64,000 nt of DNA, taken from the NCBI GenBank assembly GCA_004124475.1, contig SCKK01000017.1:1-64000 (forward strand). Direction: 5' to 3'. Positions 15,842-22,803 of the stretch are shown in pieces; the first letter of the stretch is position 1; each line of letters opens with the position of its first letter. A program made the translations under genes and the position numbers. Source of the stretch: Fidelibacterota bacterium (lineage in GTDB: Bacteria > Fidelibacterota > Marinisomatia > Marinisomatales > SCKK01). The notes below the pieces were generated by a model that saw nothing but the letters and a program-made list of their open reading frames with translations, was not told the DNA's origin and searched no databases.

Positions 15842-16309
15842 TCATACCTCCTTTTCGATTTCTTGTTCTTCCAAGTTGGAGTCAAATCCACCTTCGCAGA
15901 TCCCTTCGTGGTAAGCGGTGAGAAACCGGTCCAGTCGTTCCCTATCTTGCCGCACTGTGGAAACCCACGATTCCAGGTATTCCTTTCCCTTGTTTGTAAG
16001 GGAATAGCGCCGTCTGGCTGGTCCTGCCCGTTCCGTGTCCCAACGCGAATGAACGAGACCATCTTCTTCTAACGAGCGAAGCGTCCGGTAAAGAGCCGAT
16101 GTATCCGCAGAAACCTTGAAGTCATCCAACTGACTGAGCAGTTCGTAACCATGGGCTTCCCCCCGCGATAATAAAAGCATTAAGACTGGTTCCAGGAATT
16201 TACCACTTATGCCAGTGCTGCAGGGACATGCGTCAGGATCAAGATCCGGGGTACAGCAAGGACATGGTTCTTTTTTCAGAAACATTGTGTCATTTTCATC
16301 TATCTGCAT
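15842..16309 (-). CDS. PadR-family regulator with Cys-rich N-terminus (probable metal sensor)
   Basis: A 155-residue PadR protein. The winged-helix core is clear: FLEPVLMLLLSRGEAHGYELL, VSADTSALYRTLRSLEEDGLV, and RRRYSLTNKGKEYLESW. Before it lies an unusual extension with CPCC and, eleven residues on, CPC (about residues 16-32), five cysteines well placed to bind a thiophilic metal. As first gene of the cluster with HMA proteins and outer-membrane protein, it is likely their metal-responsive repressor. The next gene starts four bases on. The operator was not identified; a TGTACA palindrome lies just upstream of the gene. Confidence 0.85.
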   Translation of the reverse strand: MQIDENDTMFLKKEPCPCCTPDLDPDACPCSTGISGKFLEPVLMLLLSRGEAHGYELLSQLDDFKVSADTSALYRTLRSLEEDGLVHSRWDTERAGPARRRYSLTNKGKEYLESWVSTVRQDRERLDRFLTAYHEGICEGGFDSNLEEQEIEKEV

Positions 16310-16589
16310 TGTACATATAGGTTAATAATTCAAGTAATGGAAAACAAGGTTTTTTTCAAGATAATGAAATTCCTAGATATCAAATTTTATGCTATTTCAG
16401 TATTGTAATTGGGAAATCAACTACTGTAGTCACACCGTGTTTTTTGCATGTAAAGTCATATTTCTTGGGAAAATTCATTTTTGTTGCATTTTAGTAAGAG
16501 TCACTGCTTTTTTGAAGCCCCTTTGTATTCATGGTTCTGAATAATTTTTTACCCTATACATGTCTGTTTTCACAGTAAATGTTACCTAT

Positions 16590-16997
16590 TCACAGACTTA
16601 ATAAAGTAAGAACAATGCCCAACGTAACGAAACCGGTAAAAGCTAATTCCAGCAGTGGGGTTATGCCTACTTCAAAAATGGTAGGTATCTTCTTCACATA
16701 TTCCCACCGCCATTTTTTAATCGAAATCTTTTCTACAAGGAAGGAAAAAGTAACCGAGATCACCAAAAATGTTGAGATAGCCCTCGGGCGTGTAAACGGG
16801 GTTTCAGTTCTACAAAGCAGTACGGTTATAAAATAGAAAACTGTCAACGCCAGACCATCCTTGATAGACATCCAAACCATCAGGCGACAGTATTGGGGGA
16901 GTTTTAGTTCCAGACATGTTAGATACAGCGGACTGTGCAATACCTCCCATAATAGATTAACAAAAAAGCCAACTTAAAATATGTAGAGAAATTTCAA
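16590..16997 (-). pseudogene. Small four-helix membrane protein, broken by TAA
   Basis: This is a paralogue of the protein at 21970-22374. Shared blocks are VGFFVNLLWEVLH, CLELKLPQYCRLMVWMSIKDG, and the ending IPTIFEVGITPLLELAFTGFVTL. In the paralogue the N-terminus reads IFLVGFF; here the Leu codon is TAA (16974-16976), so the first few residues (LKFLYIF) are cut off. Translation could restart only at TTG 16940. The family is a conserved small membrane protein of unknown function. The surrounding gaps, 16310-16589 and 16998-17132, are AT-rich with nothing recognisable. Confidence 0.65.
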
Positions 16998-17132
16998 ACA
17001 TCCTCCAGTCGAGATGAAATAGTATCCAAGGGTTTTATCTTCACAATATTTAAGCACATGAGCAAACATTCATCGAAAATCTCACAACCCACCTATTCCA
17101 GTGGTTAATCAGATTCTAGGATAACACGGTCG

Positions 17133-17444
17133 CTAAATGGAAATCCACAGCCAAAGTCGCGGAGTCCAGAAAATGACTGAGATTATGGCTGCACCCCAAG
17201 TCGCCCGGCGGGCCCATCGCACACCCCGATGCCTCGCATACATCAGCCAGAACGCCCTTGCTAAAAGACTAATGCTAATGGGAAGCATAACCCAAGAAAA
17301 CTTTGTTAGCCAGACCTGTGCAAACATCGTTCCTGTCAAGGAAAGAAATGACAAAGAGGCTGGGAGGACACAACACCAGGGAATGGAACCCAGTACGGTA
17401 GAAACTATTGCTAAACCGCTATGATGTACCGGAGATTTCTGCAT
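17133..17444 (-). CDS. Small membrane protein with vicinal cysteines (MerT/MerC-like)
   Basis: A 103-residue protein with about three transmembrane helices. The first carries IPWCCVLPASLSFLSL, a CC pair inside a membrane helix like that in MerT and related mercury importers. The second, WVMLPISISLLARAFWLMY, is followed by a basic loop, and then a last helix. It lacks the second Cys pair of MerT. The start is ATG 17444 (AAAGGAGG seven bases before) rather than the TTG at 17465. It directly follows an HMA-domain gene, matching the MerP-MerT pairing. Substrate transport is inferred. Confidence 0.65.
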   Translation of the reverse strand: MQKSPVHHSGLAIVSTVLGSIPWCCVLPASLSFLSLTGTMFAQVWLTKFSWVMLPISISLLARAFWLMYARHRGVRWARRATWGAAIISVIFWTPRLWLWISI

Positions 17445-17461
17445 GGCATCCTCCTTTATGT

Positions 17462-18040
17462 TCAAAGAATGTGAAACGATTCGATGTCAACGATATAGGG
17501 ATGATGATCAGTATGTCCCAAGGGGGGTGCTTCTGAGGCTATACCCGTGATAAAAACCTTCTGCCCAGAGGATTTCACCGATGCTTTAAGTCGCTTTAAT
17601 TGGGAATTGTCTTTCAGTACATATATTGTCTTGACCTTCTTATCTTCCCTGCTTGTTGAGATGATTGAAAGGGCGGGTATGCCGTTCCATTCAATGAATT
17701 GGCCTGCTACGGCCACCTGGATCTCCCGGGGTGTGAAGCCTCCCGCTATGACTGCAGCTTTCACCTTGTCAATATCGATATGCTGCCCTTCTTTCGGAAT
17801 AAGTTCTGCCGTCCCTTTCTTCAAGTTGATGATTGATTGCTCCACAGCAGGAATCTCCTGGATTCGCTTTTCCAGCCCGTAAGCGCAAAAGGGGCAGGTC
17901 AACCCATCAACTTGAACGGTCACTCTGGGCTTCAAATCATCCTTACCGGCCGGTTCCCCAGCAAAAAGAAAGGGTGATATGAACAGAGTAGCCAAGATGA
18001 TCAGTGCTGATATCCGTAATCCTATGTTATTTGTTTTCAT
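17462..18040 (-). CDS. Secreted HMA-domain (MerP-like) protein
   Basis: A 192-residue protein with signal peptide (ALIILATLFISPFLFA) and an HMA domain: VTVQVDGLTCPFCAYGLEKRI, KGTAELIPKEGQ, DKVKAAVIAGGFTPREI. Metal ligands would be the Cys pair of GLTCPFC. A C-terminal extension of about 85 residues, including a predicted small beta domain and a His-rich spot (GHTDHHPY), follows. GAGGAG precedes the ATG at a good distance. It is between a MerT-like gene and a CC-containing membrane protein, so it probably hands a soft metal ion to one of them. Confidence 0.85.
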   Translation of the reverse strand: MKTNNIGLRISALIILATLFISPFLFAGEPAGKDDLKPRVTVQVDGLTCPFCAYGLEKRIQEIPAVEQSIINLKKGTAELIPKEGQHIDIDKVKAAVIAGGFTPREIQVAVAGQFIEWNGIPALSIISTSREDKKVKTIYVLKDNSQLKRLKASVKSSGQKVFITGIASEAPPLGHTDHHPYIVDIESFHIL

Positions 18041-18111
18041 AATGTATCTCCTCGTTTTTTGTTTTTGTTAAGGACTGGAAACCGCAAGAGCTGTATCATT
18101 TACGATTTCCG

Positions 18112-18462
18112 TCAAATTAAGCGTAATAAACTCATCATCAATGATGGAAATAGGATTCCCGCGATGGCAAAAGAAACAATGCCTGTTGCAAAAATCAGCA
18201 TCCAAATGGTAAATCTCTGGCCAACTAACCGGCATTGTGCTTGAGCGCAACGGCGCCTCTCGCGGAAGTAGAAGTATTAAGCAACTCCCAAAAAGAAAAC
18301 TCCTGTGGGAATGTTTAACCACTGATATCTCATCATTGTCATCATCCACCTGACACTCCCGATTCCTACAGCAATCAAAGCCAGCGGAATGAGACAGCAT
18401 GACGCTGCAAAAACAGCGGATAATAGCCCTGATGCTCCTGATTGAAATCCTCGTATTCGCAT
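18112..18462 (-). pseudogene. MerT-like mercury transporter interrupted by TAA
   Basis: From ATG 18462 (GGGAGG upstream) the frame reads GASGLLSAVFAASCCLIPLA, then a helix ending IPTGVFFLGVA, then TAA (18277-18279). The same frame continues with YFYFRERRRCAQAQCRLVGQ and a last hydrophobic helix to TGA 18112. In MerT the first Cys pair lies in helix 1 and the second in the loop before helix 3; here the second pair (CAQAQC) lies beyond the stop. Without readthrough the product would keep two helices and lose the cytoplasmic Cys pair. The change is a single base from several sense codons. Family call is good; function lost is likely. Confidence 0.75.
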
Positions 18463-18500
18463 GTTTTTAGCCTCCCTGTATTGGCAACATTTCTCGTTAA

Positions 18501-19433
18501 TCAAAAAATCAACCATCGTATCCCGAAGGTGGACGAAAAGTCAATTCCTAACTGTGTTCCGTTTAGGTCCTGAAAGATGGGAACCTGAAGGGAAGCTTCC
18601 ACCAGGAAGGTCCGTGAAAGGACGAATTGAATACCTGGGGAAAGCAATACGACCTTGCCACCCGTATCCTCTAACTCAACCCCGTTCTCCCGGTCTCTTC
18701 CCCTGAATTGGGAAAGCAACTCCAAGAATGCTGTAGCGTACGGGGAAGGATATGTCTCGTATACCTTGGGGAGGATCCGATAACCCAAGACAAAATTAGT
18801 GGACAGGATATCGCCAAATCGATAGTTATCAGCCTCTGTGTTCTTCCTGAAGCTGACTTCGGCATTGATCCCCAGTCGATTTCTCACGTAAGTGATTATA
18901 GGTCCGCCCAAAATATCAAAGGAGCCCGAGCCGAGCTGCAATGGCCGGGGTAGGGGTCCTTCGGCATCACTGGCATTGTATTTCCCCGTAGGCAGTTTGA
19001 TACCCCCCAAAAAGGTCATCCGCAACGTAGAACTTCTCGTGTCTTTTTGAAAGAATTGATATTTAGCGAGGAGCTTTAAATCTCCCCAGCCTGAATCACC
19101 TCTTGATTGCCGAGTTCCTTCTTTGGTCATATTCATCTCTTTGTTCAGAAAAGGGATGACACCAATAACCACCAGTTTATTAGGAATAACCTCGTAGGGT
19201 ACCATTATAGGGAGAGCAAAAACCGTTACCTGCTGATCAAGGTCGTTGGTAATTTTCTCTCCATTTTGATATAGACTTGCTTTACTTACCACCTTCCCAA
19301 AGGTGCGAATCGCTGTCCCTTCCAGTCCCACCACAAAAGCCGTATTCGTGTTGATCGGCGGCCCCTGACTGAAGGAGACCACAGGAATTATCGAGAATAA
19401 GATCAATAGCTTCAAAGTAAGTTTTATTTGCAT
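18501..19433 (-). CDS. Outer-membrane beta-barrel (MetA/transporter-like), paralogue of 14085-15044
   Basis: A 310-residue protein with signal peptide (LKLLILFSIIPVVSFS) and strands such as TVFALPIMVPYEV, GWGDLKLLAKYQFFQ, GGIKLPTGKYN, and a C-terminal strand ending RWLIF with terminal Phe. The strand order and the GDLKLLAKYQ / LPTGKY blocks match the phenol MetA-like transporter family and the protein at 14085-15044. Its gene starts four bases after a MerT-like gene, so it belongs to the sigma-54-linked operon. Two barrel paralogues, each tied to HMA genes, suggest a role in outer-membrane passage of metal complexes. Confidence 0.8.
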   Translation of the reverse strand: MQIKLTLKLLILFSIIPVVSFSQGPPINTNTAFVVGLEGTAIRTFGKVVSKASLYQNGEKITNDLDQQVTVFALPIMVPYEVIPNKLVVIGVIPFLNKEMNMTKEGTRQSRGDSGWGDLKLLAKYQFFQKDTRSSTLRMTFLGGIKLPTGKYNASDAEGPLPRPLQLGSGSFDILGGPIITYVRNRLGINAEVSFRKNTEADNYRFGDILSTNFVLGYRILPKVYETYPSPYATAFLELLSQFRGRDRENGVELEDTGGKVVLLSPGIQFVLSRTFLVEASLQVPIFQDLNGTQLGIDFSSTFGIRWLIF

Positions 19434-19437
19434 AACG

Positions 19438-19815
19438 TTAGGCCTCCAACCATCTGAGAATTGGCACTAAGGCGTAAGAAAAAAACGTACCTATCCCAAG
19501 AATGCCTATGGAAATCCAAAGCATTGACTTGCCGAAATTGCCTGCCACTTCACACCCTTTTCCGCCTGTAATGGAGCAAGCGACCTTTCCATGGGGCCTC
19601 AGAACCAGGACGGCATTCAAAGCAATCAAAACTCCGGCGACAACAAGAATCCACCCCTTGTGCCGCGACAGCGGAATGAGCCAGGGCAGAGCCGATAACA
19701 TAGTCCCTACTGCCGCTCCGCCTGCTACCGCCGCTACGGCCGCAGGGAGCGCACAACAAAGCAGCGTACCTGTTGAGCCAAAAAGAGCCAAGACACTAAC
19801 GACTTTCTCTCTCAT
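19438..19815 (-). CDS. MerT-like mercury/soft-metal transporter
   Basis: A 125-residue membrane protein. Helix 1 has FGSTGTLLCCALPAAVAAV with the vicinal Cys pair. A second pair appears as CSITGGKGC in the loop before helix 3, as in MerT. Three hydrophobic helices are clear. I chose ATG 19815, which overlaps the previous gene's stop as ATGA and removes an unlikely N-terminal extension. In the MerT model, periplasmic HMA protein passes Hg(II) to the first pair and the ion leaves at the second. The next gene starts five bases downstream. Confidence 0.8.
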   Translation of the reverse strand: MREKVVSVLALFGSTGTLLCCALPAAVAAVAGGAAVGTMLSALPWLIPLSRHKGWILVVAGVLIALNAVLVLRPHGKVACSITGGKGCEVAGNFGKSMLWISIGILGIGTFFSYALVPILRWLEA

Positions 19816-20102
19816 GATGACTTTCCAACTCCTTTCAACCTGCCTTTCAACAGTGACTTTATAGCCTTCCAACTTTCTAAGGCATTAACTAATTGTGTTT
19901 GATTCACCTTTCCAGGGACGTACTGTGTAGTTTCCGATCCGGTTTTCAGGTCAACGTCGACTTTGTTGACAGATGAAAATTTACCCTGTGCGGCTTTTAC
20001 CGTAGTCTGACAGCTCCCACAACACGTCTCGACATTCTGCTGTTTTACCTTTTTCATGTCTGAAGTTTCCTTTTCTATGGCGTTTTCTGTACTTGAATCC
20101 AT
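19812..20102 (-). CDS. Small cytoplasmic HMA-like metal-binding protein
   Basis: A 96-residue protein without signal peptide: ETCCGSCQTTVKAAQGKF, VNKVDVDLKTGSETTQYVPG, then VNQTQLVNALES. The beta-alpha-beta pattern is HMA-like, but the motif is CCGSC instead of GMTCxxC, giving three cysteines. The start at 20102 follows GAGGAGG, eight bases upstream, just after the thioredoxin stop. It is coupled to the MerT-like gene by ATGA. It may accept metal from MerT in the cytoplasm. Confidence 0.75.
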   Translation of the reverse strand: MDSSTENAIEKETSDMKKVKQQNVETCCGSCQTTVKAAQGKFSSVNKVDVDLKTGSETTQYVPGKVNQTQLVNALESWKAIKSLLKGRLKGVGKSS

Positions 20103-20106
20103 GAGT

Positions 20107-20379
20107 TTAACCCTCCTCAGATAATGCTTTAGTGATACTCTCCAGGAGGCGTTCCTTTGTTGGGATGCCACGCAGAAGGATCTCTTCACCAATCAAAATC
20201 GTGGGGGAGGTAATGACTCCGTATTTTATGGCAATATCGGGCCGCTCTGAGATGTTAATAATTTCGATCACAGATTCGTGCAATTCTGGTTTGAGAGATT
20301 CAACTAGATCAGTAAGATCTTGCATCACCCTTTTGCATTTATTGCAACCTGTCATCGTAAAAATCTTGATGTTTATCAT
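20107..20379 (-). CDS. Thioredoxin/glutaredoxin-fold small redox protein
   Basis: A 90-residue thioredoxin-fold protein: IKIFTMTGCNKCKRVMQDL with the redox CxxC, then YGVITSPTILIGEEILLRG with the cis-Pro loop. It resembles the small archaeal/bacterial thioredoxin-glutaredoxin hybrids often found with arsenic or mercury genes. It is the first gene after the -24/-12 promoter at 20412-20428. A likely role is to reduce Cys pairs of the HMA and MerT proteins downstream. Start is ATG 20379. Confidence 0.85.
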   Translation of the reverse strand: MINIKIFTMTGCNKCKRVMQDLTDLVESLKPELHESVIEIINISERPDIAIKYGVITSPTILIGEEILLRGIPTKERLLESITKALSEEG

Positions 20380-20411
20380 GGCCTGAGATTCCTCATTTCA
20401 TTCCGGTTAAT

Positions 20412-20428
20412 TACAATTAGCGTGCCAA
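20412..20428 (-). promoter_or_regulatory. Sigma-54 (-24/-12) promoter
   Basis: On the minus strand TTGGCACG-CTAA-TTGTA matches the sigma-54 consensus TTGGCACG-N4-TTGCA with one mismatch. Its distance to the thioredoxin ATG (20379) leaves a leader of about 20-25 bases. Three GTTCA/TGAAC dyads lie 90-150 bp upstream and a sigma-54 activator gene lies before them, so all elements of a sigma-54 control unit are present. Confidence 0.8.
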
Positions 20429-20514
20429 GAACTCCAAAACAGGGGGGGAAAAGTGGTTTCTCGACGATAAGATTATCAGGACATACACGGGTACAGATTA
20501 AAAAAGGTGCGAAA

Positions 20515-20565
20515 GTGAACAGTTTCTAAGTGTTCAGTGAACAAGAAATCTGTTCATGTGAACAG
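20515..20565. promoter_or_regulatory. Enhancer sites for the sigma-54 activator
   Basis: A perfect 16-bp palindrome CTGTTCATGTGAACAG (20550-20565), a 13-bp palindrome TGTTCAGTGAACA (20531-20543) and a half site GTGAACAG (20515-20522) are spaced along the region between the activator gene and the -24/-12 promoter. Spacing of the centres is about 20 bp, so the dimers would lie on about the same face of the helix. These are typical upstream activating sequences. Confidence 0.8.
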
Positions 20566-20589
20566 TAGCGGTGAGTAAACGGAGATTAC

Positions 20590-21966
20590 CTATTCTGCCT
20601 TATACTCTTTGATCTTTTTCCAAAGGGTTGTCCGTCCGATACCAAGTAGTTTGGCAGCTCTGGTCTTGTTTCCTTTTGCGTCTTCTAGAGCTTGTTTGAT
20701 TAACTGTCTTGGGTCGCTGGATGAATCTCTAAGAGAATATTTGCTGAGTAGAGCATCAGTGCCCTGCACCGACCGAATTTCCTTTGGTAGATCTTCGACA
20801 GTCAAATGCTTTACATCGCAGTGAACGAAGGCATATTCAATTGCATTTTCAAGTTCACGTATGTTACCGGGCCAGTCATATTCCAGAAATGCTTTTCTCA
20901 CCTGAGGTGATACAGAATCAATCCTTTTCCCTGTCTTATTGTTAAACTTTTGGATAAAACGATCCAATAGTAGCGGAATGTCCTCCCTTCGCTCCCGTAG
21001 GGGAGGTAGCGTAAGAGGGACGACGCGTAACCGATAATACAAATCTAGCCGAAATCTTCCAGATTCCACCTCTTTTTTTAGATTTTTGTTCGTAGCAAAA
21101 ATAAATCTGACATCCACTTTCTGTGTCTGGTTGCTACCCACTTTTTCGAACTCTTTCAATTCCAGGACCCGTAACAACTTCAATTGAATAAACGGACTAA
21201 TGTCCCCGATCTCATCTAGAAATACGGTCCCCCTATCGGCTGCTTCAAAACGTCCAATTTTGTCCCGGATAGCACCCGTAAATGCGCCCCTAACGTGACC
21301 GAAAAGTTCACTTTCTAACAAGGTCTCAGGGAGAGCAGAGCAATTTACCACGACGAAAGATTCGTCCGCTCTGGGAGAATTGTAATGTATGGCGTGAGCC
21401 ACAAGCTCCTTACCAGTACCACTTTCACCCTCTATGAGTACGTTGGCTGTTGATTGAGAAACCTGGACGATAATCTGGTACAATTCCTGCATGAGCTTGC
21501 TCTTGCCAATGATGTTTCCAAACCGGTACCTACCCTTGATCTCCTCCTTCAACAGTTTGATTTCAGAAATGTCACGGAAGGTGATAACATATCCGGCAAA
21601 ATTATTGCTGTCATCATTAAGTAGCGACAAGTTCAAAATTATGTCTTTCAGCTCGCCATTCTTCGTTCGAATTTTCGTTTCCATAGAGTCGATCATCCGT
21701 TCACTTTTTAGGGCACGAGCAAAAGTTTGAGCGTCGGAATCTTCTGATATCGCAAAGATATCAAAGAAATCCATGCCAGCAATCTCAGTTCTTGAGAACC
21801 CCATACCTGTATATGCTGCACGGTTGAAATTGGTAACACGCATGTCAGCATCCAGAGCAATTATTCCATCGGATACACTGTCAAAAATTGCCTCCAGTTT
21901 CAGGCGTTGGATACGGCACGCATCATACTCGTGACGTATAGAAGTCTGGTAATCCATACTACTCAA
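20590..21966 (-). CDS. PAS-domain sigma-54-dependent activator
   Basis: A 458-residue NtrC-family protein. An N-terminal PAS domain (about 20-135, with [21 protein letters not shown]) replaces a receiver. The AAA+ domain (about 150-385) has Walker A GESGTGKE, the sigma-54 contact loop GAFTGA, Walker B FLDEIG, and the R-finger region. A Fis-type helix-turn-helix ([21 protein letters not shown]) ends it. Lacking a receiver, it probably senses ligand or redox state through PAS. It would bind the GTTCA/TGAAC palindromes just downstream and activate the thioredoxin-HMA-MerT operon. Confidence 0.92.
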   Translation of the reverse strand: MSSMDYQTSIRHEYDACRIQRLKLEAIFDSVSDGIIALDADMRVTNFNRAAYTGMGFSRTEIAGMDFFDIFAISEDSDAQTFARALKSERMIDSMETKIRTKNGELKDIILNLSLLNDDSNNFAGYVITFRDISEIKLLKEEIKGRYRFGNIIGKSKLMQELYQIIVQVSQSTANVLIEGESGTGKELVAHAIHYNSPRADESFVVVNCSALPETLLESELFGHVRGAFTGAIRDKIGRFEAADRGTVFLDEIGDISPFIQLKLLRVLELKEFEKVGSNQTQKVDVRFIFATNKNLKKEVESGRFRLDLYYRLRVVPLTLPPLRERREDIPLLLDRFIQKFNNKTGKRIDSVSPQVRKAFLEYDWPGNIRELENAIEYAFVHCDVKHLTVEDLPKEIRSVQGTDALLSKYSLRDSSSDPRQLIKQALEDAKGNKTRAAKLLGIGRTTLWKKIKEYKAE

Positions 21967-21969
21967 AAT

Positions 21970-22374
21970 TTAGGCGAAATCGCGGGATACGACCCGTAAA
22001 GTAATGAAACCTGTGATAGTCCGTTCCAAAATGGGACTGATGCCAACACTAAAAACGGTTGGCATTTTGTCTGCATACCGCCATCTCCCTTTTGCTATGG
22101 AAATTCTTTCAACGATAAATGCAAATAGCACCAAAGTAACTAATAATGTAAACAAACTCTCTAACCTTGTGAGTAGATCGATAGATCCCCATATCAACAT
22201 CGAAATTAAGTAAAAAACTGTCAGCCATACACCATCCATGATAGACATACGTATTATTAATCGACAATATACAGGGAGTCTCATTTCAAGACAAGTTTGA
22301 AAAAAAGGGCAGTGCAATATTTCCCAGAGCAAATTAATAAAAAAGCCAACCAAAAATATGTAAAGGAAAATCAC
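21970..22374 (-). CDS. Conserved small membrane protein, paralogue of 16590-16997
   Basis: A 134-residue protein with four predicted helices: IFLYIFLVGFFINLLWEIL, a region CLEMRLPVYCRLIIRMSIMDG, LFTLLVTLVLFAFIVERIS, and a last one near FSVGISPILERTITGFITL. Conserved Trp-Glu in helix 1 and Cys residues after it are seen in both copies. The family is unknown to me. It begins the transcript containing the sigma-54 activator, ending three bases before that gene. Proximity of both copies to metal genes suggests a linked function. Confidence 0.6.
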   Translation of the reverse strand: MIFLYIFLVGFFINLLWEILHCPFFQTCLEMRLPVYCRLIIRMSIMDGVWLTVFYLISMLIWGSIDLLTRLESLFTLLVTLVLFAFIVERISIAKGRWRYADKMPTVFSVGISPILERTITGFITLRVVSRDFA

Positions 22375-22803
22375 CGGACTTCCGGTGAAAGAGTAAGCAT
22401 ATACCAGTGTGCCTTATTTTGACAGCGGGGACCGTCGGGGAAATATTCATCACGTGTAACTTGAATCTGCGTAATTAAACCCACATCACAACACCCATAG
22501 CATTGGTAGGTTGCAGTCCTCAAGGCACGCTGGACCGGGTAGCCACACTAAGTTTGTTGTAATGATGGTTATAGTTGTGACCAAGTAGGGAATAACCGGT
22601 GTTAGCATAATCTGAATTATCTCTGTTTACGTAAAGCGCCATGAGAAGAAAGAGTGAAAGTGATTTATCAGAATTAAAACACACCCGACAATGCACCCTA
22701 TTATAAATGATTTTTTCACGACCTGTGCACGGCAAGCAATAATCAACCAATCTCACAACAAAAATCGGTGCTTATTCATTTGATGCATTTCATAGGCCAT
22801 AAA
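22375..22803. other. Gap without recognisable gene
   Basis: No frame on either strand of this 429-base gap looks like a known protein. It presumably holds the promoter for the DUF/activator transcript at its left end. A tentative -24/-12-like match near 22410 has the wrong spacing. Confidence 0.4.

Noticed and set aside
22405-22425. Second sigma-54 promoter (AGGCACACTGG...TATGC) before 22374
   Set aside because: Spacing between GG and GC elements is wrong and the -12 box is not conserved.
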